64,000 nt of DNA from UBA1924 sp963976625. GTDB taxonomy: Bacteria > Planctomycetota > Phycisphaerae > Phycisphaerales > UBA1924. Location of the stretch: contig CAXBLA010000016.1 of NCBI GenBank assembly GCA_963976625.1, positions 4,312-68,311 of the forward strand. The letters run 5' to 3'. The notes below the pieces were generated by a model that did not search any database, was not told the origin of the DNA, and saw nothing but the letters and a program-made list of their open reading frames with translations. Every line of letters starts with the position of its first letter. Position 1 is the stretch's first letter. Shown here in pieces: positions 32,971-42,154 of this stretch. The translations under genes and the position numbers were made by a program.

Positions 32971-34470
32971 TCAGTTCGAGCTCTGGAGCATCTCCTTGGG
33001 GATCTCGATCCCGAGCTTGGTGGCGATGCGTGCCCCATAATTCGGATCACAGCGGAAGAAGTGGCAGAGCTGACGCATCTGCACCTCCGGGCGGGCGTCG
33101 CCCAAGCCCATGGCGATGCGGGTGGTCAAACGATCACGCTCTTGGTCATCGAACAAGCGGTACAGATTGCCCGGCTGGGTGAAGTCATCGTGATCAACGG
33201 TCGAGTCGTACCGATCGACGATCGCGTTACCCAGGTCCCATGCCGGATCAAGGAACTGCTCGTCGGGGTTGACCGCGTCGGGCCTCGATGATGGCCAGTA
33301 GTTGGTCGCGCCGCCGTAGTTGGCGGCGTTCGCTGCTTGCCCGTCGCGCATCGTGTTCATCACCGGGCAACGCGGCGCGTTGACCGGGATCTGGTGATGG
33401 TTCACACCCAAACGATGCAGGTGCGCATCGGCGTAGGACATCAAACGCGCCTGGAGCATCTTGTCGGGGCTTGAGCTGATGCCGGGGACAAAGTTCGATG
33501 GCTTGAACGCGACCTGCTCGACCTCGGCGTGGTAGTTCTCAGGATTCCGGTTGAGCTCCATCTGCCCCACTTCAATCAACGGGAAGTCCGCGTGCGGCCA
33601 GACCTTGGTGAGATCAAACGGGTTCCACCCAGTCGATGCCTCAAACTCGTCGGCCTGCTCCTGGGTCATGATCTGGACCTTCATCGTCCAACTGGGGAAG
33701 TCGCCCCGCTCGATGGACTCGAAGAGATCGCGCTGGTTGGACTCGCGGTCCCCTCCGATCAGCTTGGCGGCTTCGTCGTCCATCGTGTTCTGGATGGTCT
33801 GATTGGTCTTGAAGTGGAACTTGCACCACACACGCTCGTTGTCGGCGTTGATGAATGAGAAGGTGTGAGAGCCGTAGCCGTTGACATGACGGAGCGTCTT
33901 GGGGATGCCGCGATCGGAGAACAGGGTCGTGAGCTGATGGAGGGACTCGGGGCACTGGGACCAGAAATCCCACTGCATGTCGTTGTTGCGTAGGTTGGTC
34001 TTTGGGTCGCGCTTCTGGGTGTGGATGAAGTTGGCGAACTTGTATGGATCGCGGATAAAGAACACCGGGGTGTTGTTGCCCACGAGGTCCCAGTTGCCCT
34101 CGTTGGTGTAGAACTTCATCGAGAAGCCGCGGACATCGCGTTCGGCGTCGGCTGCGCCGCGTTCGCCGGCCACGGTCGAGAACCGCAGGAACAGCTCGGT
34201 CTTCTTGCCGATCTCGGAGAAGATATCCGCCTTGGTGTACTTGGTGATGTCATGCGTCACGGTGAAGGTGCCGTAGGCGCCCGAGCCCTTGGCGTGGACA
34301 ATGCGCTCGGGGATGCGTTCGCGGTTGAAGTGCTGCATCTGCTCGAGGAGCTGGACATCCTGCATGAGCACCGGGCCGCGCGGGCCGGCGGTGAGCGCGT
34401 GCTGGCGGGCGATCGGGGCCCCGTCTGCGGTGGTCATGTACGGGCATTTGGGCTGGTTGTCGTCGCTCAT
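32971..34470 (-). CDS. katA: Monofunctional heme catalase (clade of small-subunit KatA)
   Basis: Dismutates hydrogen peroxide. 499 residues, typical for a small-subunit catalase. The distal histidine is in RIVHAKGSGAYG, the distal asparagine in WDLVGNNTPVFFIRD, and the proximal heme tyrosine in RLMSYADAHLHRLG. An AGGAG site stands six bases ahead of the MSDDNQ start, which is chosen over a 22-codon upstream extension. A perfect 7-1-7 PerR/Fur-type box lies about 70 nt upstream, so induction by peroxide through a PerR-like repressor is likely. No regulator gene is nearby. Confidence 0.96.
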   Translation of the reverse strand: MSDDNQPKCPYMTTADGAPIARQHALTAGPRGPVLMQDVQLLEQMQHFNRERIPERIVHAKGSGAYGTFTVTHDITKYTKADIFSEIGKKTELFLRFSTVAGERGAADAERDVRGFSMKFYTNEGNWDLVGNNTPVFFIRDPYKFANFIHTQKRDPKTNLRNNDMQWDFWSQCPESLHQLTTLFSDRGIPKTLRHVNGYGSHTFSFINADNERVWCKFHFKTNQTIQNTMDDEAAKLIGGDRESNQRDLFESIERGDFPSWTMKVQIMTQEQADEFEASTGWNPFDLTKVWPHADFPLIEVGQMELNRNPENYHAEVEQVAFKPSNFVPGISSSPDKMLQARLMSYADAHLHRLGVNHHQIPVNAPRCPVMNTMRDGQAANAANYGGATNYWPSSRPDAVNPDEQFLDPAWDLGNAIVDRYDSTVDHDDFTQPGNLYRLFDDQERDRLTTRIAMGLGDARPEVQMRQLCHFFRCDPNYGARIATKLGIEIPKEMLQSSN

Positions 34471-34540
34471 CGGAGGCTCCTGGCTCGGGATATGGTGTGT
34501 GTACACGGTTGATTGAGCCCCTGTTCTCGGACCCAATCTC

Positions 34541-34555
34541 TTAGAATGATTCTAA
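34541..34555. promoter_or_regulatory. PerR/Fur-type operator upstream of katA
   Basis: TTAGAATGATTCTAA is a perfect 7-1-7 inverted repeat that matches the PerR box consensus TTATAATNATTATAA at all but two symmetric positions. It lies 70-85 nt upstream of the catalase start, in the gap behind the SDR gene. PerR represses catalase genes in many bacteria and is released by peroxide. Confidence 0.7.
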
Positions 34556-34617
34556 TCTTAGACCCTTCGCCGTGTCGATGCAAACCGGCTCACCGAGCAA
34601 TCCGAATCCGCGGTCAG

Positions 34618-35442
34618 TCAGCCGTTCTTTGGTGCTGGCGAGGTCGCCGTGCCCGCGAGCATGCCCCCGTCGAGGTTGAAATCGGTGCCCGTGGTATAGC
34701 CCGATTCGTCGCTGCCCAGATACACCGCGATGGCCGCGACCTCTTCGACCGTCCCGAACCGCCCCATCGGGCAACCGGCGGCGAACTTGGCGATGTTCTC
34801 CTCCCGATCCGGGCCCGTGCCGATCGACGCGTCCCACATCGGGGTCAGAATCGCGGCCGGCTGGATCGAGTTACACCGGATGTTGAGCCCTTCCTCGGCG
34901 CAGTAGAGCGCCACCGACTTGGAATGATTGCGGATCGCGGCTTTGCTCGACGCGTAGGCCGCGGCTCGGGGGATCCCCACCACGCCCGAGCGCGAGGACA
35001 GGTTGATGATCGAGCCGGTGCCCTGGGGACGCATGGCCCTGATCGCGTGCTTGCACCCGAGGAATGTGCCGTCGAGATTGGTCTGGTGCACGCGTCGCCA
35101 CCCTTCGAGGGTCGCGTGCTCAGGGTCTTGCGGGCCGGGGTTTGGGGATCCTGGCTCTATATCAAAGCCCGTGATCCCCGCGTTGTTGACCAGGATATCG
35201 AGCTGTCCGTGTGTTTGAACGATGCCGTCGATCGCTTGGGTCCATTTAGACTCATCGCACACATCGAGATGGACATACGACGCGCGATCGCCGAGCTTGT
35301 CGGCTTGGGCCTGCCCCATCTCGTCGTTGACATCGCTGAGGATCACGATCGCACCTTCGTCGATGAAGGCCTTGGCGATGCCGAGCCCGATGCCTTGGGC
35401 GGCCCCGGTGACGAACGCGATCTTGTCTTGTAGTCGTGGCAT
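34618..35442 (-). CDS. Short-chain dehydrogenase/reductase (SDR)
   Basis: 274-residue classical SDR. TGAAQGIG at 12-19 binds the cofactor; Asp37 (LSDVND) after the second strand suggests NAD preference; NNAG is at 86-89; Ser150, Tyr163 and Lys167 form the catalytic set. A 15-20-residue insertion (ITGFDIEPGSPNPGPQ) after NNAG is longer than in the other SDR of this window. The substrate is unknown. It is divergent from recQ with a 94-nt shared promoter region and ends upstream of the katA operator. Confidence 0.88.
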   Translation of the reverse strand: MPRLQDKIAFVTGAAQGIGLGIAKAFIDEGAIVILSDVNDEMGQAQADKLGDRASYVHLDVCDESKWTQAIDGIVQTHGQLDILVNNAGITGFDIEPGSPNPGPQDPEHATLEGWRRVHQTNLDGTFLGCKHAIRAMRPQGTGSIINLSSRSGVVGIPRAAAYASSKAAIRNHSKSVALYCAEEGLNIRCNSIQPAAILTPMWDASIGTGPDREENIAKFAAGCPMGRFGTVEEVAAIAVYLGSDESGYTTGTDFNLDGGMLAGTATSPAPKNG

Positions 35443-35536
35443 GGCGGGTGAATCCTTTGCGGGTTTGGGCGTGGTTTTGGGGAGATATCCGAGATTGAAC
35501 AGAGACTGAAACCGTGCAGATCAGTATACTCGACTC

Positions 35537-37471
35537 ATGCCGATTGATTCCCAAACATCAGTGAGCGAAGCCATACAAGAAACGGTCCAACGGGTCTGGG
35601 GATACAGCTCGCTGCGTCCGATGCAGGAGCAGGCGATCAGGGCCGGGATCGAGGGACGAGATTGCCTCACCGTCCTGCCCACCGGCGGTGGCAAGAGCAT
35701 GTGCTATCAGGTGCCCCCGGTGATCACGGGCAAAGCAACGATTGTTGTTTCGCCGCTGATCGCGTTGATGCGTGATCAGGTGCGTGGGCTCGAGCTGCTG
35801 GGCTACAAAGCCGCGGCCATGCACTCGGGGATCGACTACGAAGAAGCGACCGACATCGCCAAGCAGCTGCTCACGGGCGATCTTGATCTGGTCTTGGCTG
35901 CCCCCGAGCGTGTGATGACCAGCTCGTTCCAGACGCTCATCGGGCTCTTGTGCGAGCACGATCGGCTGGGCAACATCGCGATCGACGAGGCGCACTGCAT
36001 CTCGCAATGGGGGCACGACTTCCGCCCCGAGTATCGGCGGATCAGCGAGCTGCGCCGCGTCGCGCCCGATGTCTCGATCCAGGCCTTCACCGCCACGGCT
36101 ACGCCGCGCGTGCAAGAGGACATCGTCAAGCAGCTGGCCCTGCGTGACCCGGAGATCATGATCGGGACTTTCGATCGCCCGAACCTGGTGTACCGAATTC
36201 AGTCACGCGAGAAGGCGAGCGAGCAGATCGCAGCGGCCGTGGCGCGTCATAGCGCCGCGGGTGACGGCAACGGCGCGATCGTCTACTGCCTGAGCCGCAA
36301 TGACACGGAGAAAATCGCCCAAGAACTCCGGGCCCTCGGGCTCGATGCCGACGCGTACCATGCCGGGCTCGATGTCTCCAAACGCCACAACATCGAGCAG
36401 GCATTCAGCAACGAAACGCTCGACATCGTCGTCGCGACCGTCGCCTTCGGCATGGGGATCGACCGGAGCAATGTGCGTCTGGTCGTGCACGCCTCGATGC
36501 CCAAATCGATCGAGGCCTATCAACAGGAAACCGGACGCGCCGGGCGCGACGGGCTCGAAGCCGAGTGCCTGCTGCTCTACTCCCCGAGCGACGGCGGGCG
36601 CTGGGAACGTCTGATCGAGCAGAGCGCCGAGCAGAACAAGAGCGACCCGGAGCCTCAGCTCGAGCTCATCCGCTCGATGCGTCGGTTCGTCGCGTCGTTT
36701 GGCTGCCGACACAAGCACCTGAGCGAGCACTTCGGGCAGACGTACACCCCGCCCGAGGACCGAGAAGACTGCGGCGCCTGCGATGTGTGCTTGGGCGAGA
36801 CTGCCCAAGAAGAAGACGCGCACCGGATCGGGCAGATCATTATGTCCGCGGTCGCGCGCACCGGCGAACGCTTCGGCGCGGCCCACATCTGCGATGTCGT
36901 CCGCGGGGGCAACGGGCAGAAGATCAAGAGCTACGACCACGACACCCTGCGTGTGCACGGCATGCTCGAGAACCGACGCAAGACCGAGGTCATGTCCTTC
37001 ATCGATCAGCTTGTCGCCAGCGATGCGCTCGTGCGGGTGGTTGAAGATCGCTACGAGACCCTGGCCTTCGGATCCTGCGGCGTGGCCGTCATGAAGGGGC
37101 TCGAAACCATCGAGCTCGCCAAGCCCATCGGCACCGGCAGCGAGAAGAGCGAACGAAACCGCCGGACTCGGGCCTCGCGTGTGATCGAACGCCGACCGAT
37201 GAACGAGGACGAGAAGAACCTGTTCGAGTCGCTCCGCGCCCTGCGCATGTCGATCGCCCAAGAACGCGGCGTGCCACCGTATGTCGTCTTTAACGACTCG
37301 ACGCTCCGAGAAATGACACTCGACAAGCCGACGAGCCGACACGAACTGCTCGCGATCCGAGGCGTGGGCCAGAAGAAGCTCGACGACTTCGGCACCAACT
37401 TCCTCCAGGCGATTGAGCACCACATGATTTCAGTCGATACTTCTGATCCATCGGGCACTTCCGATGACTGA
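35537..37471 (+). CDS. recQ: RecQ-family ATP-dependent DNA helicase
   Basis: 3'-5' helicase in recombination and fork repair. 644 residues with all parts: Walker A TGGGKS (49-54), DEAH box (150-153), helicase C with QETGRAGRDG, a zinc-binding segment (FGCRHKHLSEHFG ... CGACDVC), a winged-helix RQC domain and a C-terminal HRDC domain (LFESLRALRMSIA ... LLAIRGVGQKKL). The gene is unusual only in holding two of the four ACGT sites seen in the window. It overlaps the acetyltransferase gene by 8 nt. Confidence 0.94.
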   Translation: MPIDSQTSVSEAIQETVQRVWGYSSLRPMQEQAIRAGIEGRDCLTVLPTGGGKSMCYQVPPVITGKATIVVSPLIALMRDQVRGLELLGYKAAAMHSGIDYEEATDIAKQLLTGDLDLVLAAPERVMTSSFQTLIGLLCEHDRLGNIAIDEAHCISQWGHDFRPEYRRISELRRVAPDVSIQAFTATATPRVQEDIVKQLALRDPEIMIGTFDRPNLVYRIQSREKASEQIAAAVARHSAAGDGNGAIVYCLSRNDTEKIAQELRALGLDADAYHAGLDVSKRHNIEQAFSNETLDIVVATVAFGMGIDRSNVRLVVHASMPKSIEAYQQETGRAGRDGLEAECLLLYSPSDGGRWERLIEQSAEQNKSDPEPQLELIRSMRRFVASFGCRHKHLSEHFGQTYTPPEDREDCGACDVCLGETAQEEDAHRIGQIIMSAVARTGERFGAAHICDVVRGGNGQKIKSYDHDTLRVHGMLENRRKTEVMSFIDQLVASDALVRVVEDRYETLAFGSCGVAVMKGLETIELAKPIGTGSEKSERNRRTRASRVIERRPMNEDEKNLFESLRALRMSIAQERGVPPYVVFNDSTLREMTLDKPTSRHELLAIRGVGQKKLDDFGTNFLQAIEHHMISVDTSDPSGTSDD

Positions 37472-37925
37472 GCCCCAGATCATCCGCGAGATCACCGCCG
37501 CCCAGACGCGCCCGGTCCGCCAGCGGGTCCTGCGTCCGCACCAGCACCCCGACGAGCTGGTGTATCCGGGTGATGACGCGGACGACTCGTTCCACCTCGG
37601 GGCGTATCAAGGGAACGAACCTATCAGTACATTGGTCGCGATCTTGTCGATGTACCGAGCACCCAAACCTGAATCAATAACACCCGCTTGGCGCATCCGA
37701 GGGATGGCGTCGATCCCCGAAGCCCGCGGCTCCGGGCTTGGGCGATTGCTCGTCGAGCACGCACGCGAAAAAGTGTGGGCGATCGATCGAGCCCCGATCT
37801 GGTGCAACGCACGCGAATCGGCGTTCGGGTTCTACCACAAGCTCGGGTTCGAGATCGAGGGCGGGGTCTTCGAGATCGAGGGCATCGGACCCCACGCCGT
37901 GATGGTGCTCGAGCCGGATCGCTGA
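37464..37925 (+). CDS. GNAT-family N-acetyltransferase
   Basis: 153 residues of the GNAT fold. The acetyl-CoA pyrophosphate loop is ARGSGLGRLL, and the C-terminal strand ESAFGFYHKLGFEIEG is typical. It resembles the small single-domain proteins with relaxed specificity; substrate unknown. The start overlaps the end of recQ by 8 nt, so the two are translationally coupled, although a shared function is not evident. Confidence 0.85.
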   Translation: MTEPQIIREITAAQTRPVRQRVLRPHQHPDELVYPGDDADDSFHLGAYQGNEPISTLVAILSMYRAPKPESITPAWRIRGMASIPEARGSGLGRLLVEHAREKVWAIDRAPIWCNARESAFGFYHKLGFEIEGGVFEIEGIGPHAVMVLEPDR

Positions 37926-37944
37926 TCAGAGGGCAATCAGTTGA

Positions 37945-38817
37945 TTACGCCTGTGAGTCTTTGGCCATCGCGCTCGCCTGCTTCTTGGTGCGCCGGAGCC
38001 CGGCCTTCATGTTGATCATCTCGACGGCAACCGCGAAGACCATCGCGAAGTACACCATCCCGCGCGGGAAGTGCTGCCCGATCCCCTCGGCCACCAGCAG
38101 CATCCCGATCAGGATCAAGAACGAGAGCGCCAGTGTCTTCATCGTCGGGTTGTTGTTCACAAACCGTGCGATCGCGCCCGCGAAGATCAGCATGACGGCG
38201 ATCGAGATCACGACGGCGGTGGACATGATCCAGTAGTTGGTCGTCATCCCGACGGCTGTGATCACCGAATCAAGCGAGAACACCAGATCGAGCAGCAGCA
38301 CCTGAATCAGCACCGAAGTCACCGTCGCCGCTGCGGCTTTGGTCTTGTCCCCACGACTGATCCCGCGCTTAATTTCCGGATCGGGCACCTCGGCGATGCC
38401 CTTATCCACATGATCGATCAGATGGTGGATCTCCAGAGTCGCTTTGGTGATCAGGAACAACCCACCCACGATCATCAGGATCGACTTGCCTGTGATGTCC
38501 CGGTCCATGACCGTAAACAGCGGCTCGGTGAGCTGCACAATCAAGTACGCCACGGCCAACAAAATCAGCCGCATCACCATCGCGAGCAAGAGCCCGATGT
38601 TGCGGATCTTGGCCTGCTTCTCTTTGGGCAGCTTGTCAGTGAGGATCGCGATGAAGACCACATTGTCGATCCCGAGCACGATCTCAAGGATCGTGAGCGT
38701 CAGCAGCGCGAGCATCCCCGCGGTGGAGAAGAACAATACCTGCTCGCCCGCCCCGCTGGCGACCGCGTCGGTCACAAGGGCGGGATCAGAAAACGCGAGC
38801 AGGGTGTTCATCAGCAT
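37945..38817 (-). CDS. TerC-family integral membrane protein
   Basis: About 290 residues, seven or more helices. Both family signatures are present: LEIVLGIDNVVFIAIL near the N-terminus and LDLVFSLDSVITAVGM in the middle, each with a conserved Asp in the membrane. TerC/Alx proteins are linked to manganese export during secretion, pH response and tellurite resistance. The start could be any of three nearby codons (TTG 38826, ATG 38817 or 38811); the ATG is preferred. It lies 39 nt after nuoN on the same strand, so read-through from the nuo operon is possible. Confidence 0.88.
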   Translation of the reverse strand: MLMNTLLAFSDPALVTDAVASGAGEQVLFFSTAGMLALLTLTILEIVLGIDNVVFIAILTDKLPKEKQAKIRNIGLLLAMVMRLILLAVAYLIVQLTEPLFTVMDRDITGKSILMIVGGLFLITKATLEIHHLIDHVDKGIAEVPDPEIKRGISRGDKTKAAAATVTSVLIQVLLLDLVFSLDSVITAVGMTTNYWIMSTAVVISIAVMLIFAGAIARFVNNNPTMKTLALSFLILIGMLLVAEGIGQHFPRGMVYFAMVFAVAVEMINMKAGLRRTKKQASAMAKDSQA

Positions 38818-38856
38818 GGTGTTCAACTTTGTAGGTGCAACAGAGCGTAAACGCGA

Positions 38857-40482
38857 TCAATCGATCAGAGCGATCTCGTCTTGGGCTGTCACTGGATCAG
38901 TCTGTGAGTGGTGCGCATCTTGATCATGATGCTCTGCCGGATGCACGGCCGCACCAGCCGCAGCCGGGACATAGCTCGACGCCTTGGACGCACCCGCGAT
39001 CATCGGCTGGGCAAAGACCAGCAGGAACAATACGAAGAACGCGGACACCACACCCGCGACCTTGCGGGTAGCGAACGGGCTCGGGAAAATGGTATTGGTC
39101 TTGCTGGCGTCGTCGAGATACGCCGCCGCCACCAGACGCAGGTAGTAGCACGCCGCGATCGCCGAGTTAATCCCCAAGATCACGATCAGGGCATACTGCC
39201 CGGCGGCCACGCCGGATGTAAACAGCCCGACCTTGCCCAAGAACCCGAGCAGCGGCGGGAAGCCGAGCATCGAGAGCGTGCAGATCACGAAGGTCCAGCC
39301 CAGCACGGGCTGGGACTTGCAGATCCCGCGGAGGTCATCCATGTGGTCGGCCTCGTCGCCGTTGCGGTGCTCGAGCGATGCGATGACCGCGAATGCACCG
39401 ACGGTCATGACGCCGTAGGTCAGCAGGTAGAACAGCACGGCCGCGATCCCGTTCTGATAGAACGGCCCGCCGACCAGGCCCGGTCCGGCGATCAAGCCCA
39501 CGAGCATGTAGCCCGAGTGCGCGATCGACGAGTACGCCAGGATCCGCTTGACCGACGATTGGAGCAGCGCGAGCACATTGCCCACGGTCATCGTCAGGGC
39601 GGCCATGATCCACAGGGTTGCTTCGATCTCGACGGGAAGATGCCCGGAGTCGCCCCAGCCCACGGTGCCCAGCAGGAAGATCAACGCGAGGAAGCCCGCG
39701 GTCTTGGGGACGAAGGCGAGCATGGCCGCGACGGGTGACGCCGCGCCTTGGTAGACATCGGGCGTATAGAAATGCATCGGCACGGCCGCGATTTTGAACG
39801 ACACACCGATGATCGCGATGAGCAATCCGATCATACCCAAAGACGAGATACCGCCGCTGGCTGATTGGGTGGCGAACACCGTTGCGATCTCGTTGAGGTT
39901 GGTTGAACCGGTTGCGCCATAGATCAGGGCGAATCCGTAGAGGAAGATCGCCGCGCCCAATGCGCCCAGGAAGAAGTACTTCACCGCGGCTTCGAGCGAA
40001 CGCTTGCGCTCCGTCGAGATCGCCACCATGATGTAGGTCGGCAGCGAGGTGAGCTCGAGTGATAAAAATAACCAGATGAGATCGTCGGCAGACGCAGTGA
40101 GCATCAAGCCCGTGATCGAGAACATGAAGAACGCGTAGAACTCGCCTCGGTTCGAGCGGATCGACGAGAACGGCTTGCCCTGATCGACCTCGGCTTCGAG
40201 CTGGCGATCGACGGTGCCGCCCAGCAGCATCAGGATCAGCATGCCAACGCCCGCGATGAGCATCTTGGCGTAGGGCACGATCTCGGGGAACATCCCGCCG
40301 TTGGTCGCGCCCGAGCCCGGCGAGACCATCGCCGCGCCAAACGCAACAAAGAGCGCGAGCCCGCAGATCCACGGCGTGAACGCACGGATCGCCCGCGATG
40401 GCCATTGCCCGGTGATCATCACGAGGCAGGTGGCGATGAAGAGGAAGATTTCAGGCCAAAGGATGGCGAGCTTCTCAGTCAT
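38857..40482 (-). CDS. nuoN: NADH-quinone oxidoreductase subunit N
   Basis: Antiporter-like proton-pumping subunit of complex I. 541 residues with about 14 helices, including the broken-helix and lysine-bearing segments of the Mrp family (FVPKTAGFLAL, HSGYMLVGLI). It is slightly longer than usual: a periplasmic or cytoplasmic His/Asp-rich C-terminal tail (HPAEHHDQDAHHSQ) follows the last helix. Its start overlaps the nuoM stop by 8 nt. Confidence 0.95.
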   Translation of the reverse strand: MTEKLAILWPEIFLFIATCLVMITGQWPSRAIRAFTPWICGLALFVAFGAAMVSPGSGATNGGMFPEIVPYAKMLIAGVGMLILMLLGGTVDRQLEAEVDQGKPFSSIRSNRGEFYAFFMFSITGLMLTASADDLIWLFLSLELTSLPTYIMVAISTERKRSLEAAVKYFFLGALGAAIFLYGFALIYGATGSTNLNEIATVFATQSASGGISSLGMIGLLIAIIGVSFKIAAVPMHFYTPDVYQGAASPVAAMLAFVPKTAGFLALIFLLGTVGWGDSGHLPVEIEATLWIMAALTMTVGNVLALLQSSVKRILAYSSIAHSGYMLVGLIAGPGLVGGPFYQNGIAAVLFYLLTYGVMTVGAFAVIASLEHRNGDEADHMDDLRGICKSQPVLGWTFVICTLSMLGFPPLLGFLGKVGLFTSGVAAGQYALIVILGINSAIAACYYLRLVAAAYLDDASKTNTIFPSPFATRKVAGVVSAFFVLFLLVFAQPMIAGASKASSYVPAAAGAAVHPAEHHDQDAHHSQTDPVTAQDEIALID

Positions 40483-42154
40483 GCGAATCTCCTCCGTTGT
40501 GAGCTGGGTCTGCGTGAACAGAGTCGGCGTGATCGTTCATATGTTCGCTCGGAATAATCAGCCGGGGCTCGCCGGGCTCGAGCCCGTTGGCCTGCTCGAC
40601 GATTTGCACCGTCGCGTTGACCTGATCGCTCACGGTATCGAGCAGCACGGTCGGCTGGAGACCAAAGTACACACACCCGATCGCCAGCGGCAGCAGCGTC
40701 GCGATCTCGCGTGCGTTGAGGTCCGTCGGGAGCTCGTCGTGCGGGTGGTGGTCTTCGGGTTCTTTGAGCGGGCCGAAACAGATCTTGCCGACCATGATCA
40801 GCAGGTACATGGCCGCGATGACCATCCCGGTGCCCGCGAAGAACGCGAACCAAGGACCAAGCGATGAGCCCCACGCCCCCGGCTCGCCGGCGGCGGTCCA
40901 TGCGGCGTCGGACTGGAAAGCCGCGATCAGGCACAAGACTTCAGAAGGGAAGCCGTTGAGCCCAGGCAGACCAACCGAGGCCATCGCGAAGAAGACCATA
41001 AAAGTCGCCCAGATCGGCATCTTGGACGCAAGCCCCCCCACGACATTCATATCGCGGGTGTGGTAGCGTTCGTACATGAACCCGATCATGAGGAACAGCC
41101 CGCCCGTCGAGAGCCCGTGGCTGAGCATGTAGAGGATCGAGCCGCTGAAACCGGTCACATTGAGGGCCGCGAGCCCGAGCACACAGAAACCAAGGTGAGA
41201 CACCGATGAGTACGCGACGAGCTTCTTGATATCCGTCTGCACCCAGCAGATCAGCCCGGCGTAGATGATCCCGATGATCGAGAGCACCGCGATCTCGGGT
41301 GCGTACTCAAAGAAGGCCGTCGGCGCGAAGGGAATCGCAAAGCGGTAGATGCCGTAGGTACCCAGCTTGAGGAGCACACCGGCCAAGATCACGGAACCCG
41401 CGGTCGGGGCTTCGGTGTGTGCCAATGGCAACCAGGTATGGAACGGGAACAACGGCACCTTGACGGCAAAGCCCGCGAGCATCGCCAGCAAGACCCAGGT
41501 CTGCTCCCCCAAACTCATATGGTGGGCGTACTGCGTGAGCGTCGCGATGTCGAGTGTCCAGTGCCCGAGCTGCTCGGGCTGGGCGACGAACCACACGATG
41601 TAGACCATGCCGGCGAGTGTCATCATCGAGCCGGTGAATGTATAAAGGAAGAACTTGATCGAAGCGGCCACCCGGTTGGTCGAGCCGAACTTGCGGATCA
41701 GCACAAACATGGGCAGGAGCGTGAACTCGAAGCAGATGTAAAACAGCAGCAGGTCCTGGGCCGCGAAGACCCCGACCATGGCCGCCTGGAGCACCATCAA
41801 CCATGCGTAGTACATTGGTTGATCTTTGGCAATCGCGCTCTTGGACGCCATCACGACAATCGGGCCCAGCAGCACCGAGAGCAGGATCAGCAGCAGCGAG
41901 ACCGAGTCCATCCCGATCGAGAAGTTGAGCCCGAGCGACTCGACCCATGCGATCGAATAGCCGAACTGCGATTGGCTGCCCCGGGCGAAATCAAACAGGT
42001 CGAGGAGCTTGAGTGCCGGCAGGAACAACAGTCCAAGGCTCGTCGCCAGCGCGACGCGGTACCCGGTGTTGGGATTCTTTGAGAGAGCAATAAACAGCGC
42101 CGAAACCAGCGGCACCACCATCAAGATCAGAATCATCAGTGCACCAGTGCTCAT
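40475..42154 (-). CDS. nuoM: NADH-quinone oxidoreductase subunit M
   Basis: Second antiporter-like subunit of complex I, 559 residues, ~14 helices. Family markers include LAMLAGFAVKVPLFPFHTWLP-type segment and the HTEAPTAGSVILAG stretch, both diagnostic for NuoM. It ends in a His/Asp-rich tail (HMNDHADSVHADPAHNGG). The MSTGALMIL start is chosen because the first helix begins there and its ATG overlaps the nuoL stop in ATGA. Confidence 0.96.
   Translation of the reverse strand: MSTGALMILILMVVPLVSALFIALSKNPNTGYRVALATSLGLLFLPALKLLDLFDFARGSQSQFGYSIAWVESLGLNFSIGMDSVSLLLILLSVLLGPIVVMASKSAIAKDQPMYYAWLMVLQAAMVGVFAAQDLLLFYICFEFTLLPMFVLIRKFGSTNRVAASIKFFLYTFTGSMMTLAGMVYIVWFVAQPEQLGHWTLDIATLTQYAHHMSLGEQTWVLLAMLAGFAVKVPLFPFHTWLPLAHTEAPTAGSVILAGVLLKLGTYGIYRFAIPFAPTAFFEYAPEIAVLSIIGIIYAGLICWVQTDIKKLVAYSSVSHLGFCVLGLAALNVTGFSGSILYMLSHGLSTGGLFLMIGFMYERYHTRDMNVVGGLASKMPIWATFMVFFAMASVGLPGLNGFPSEVLCLIAAFQSDAAWTAAGEPGAWGSSLGPWFAFFAGTGMVIAAMYLLIMVGKICFGPLKEPEDHHPHDELPTDLNAREIATLLPLAIGCVYFGLQPTVLLDTVSDQVNATVQIVEQANGLEPGEPRLIIPSEHMNDHADSVHADPAHNGGDSHD

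Noticed and set aside
36121..37200. ACGT sites inside recQ as a sign of horizontal transfer
   Set aside because: Only two sites and otherwise normal composition; not enough to claim foreign origin.
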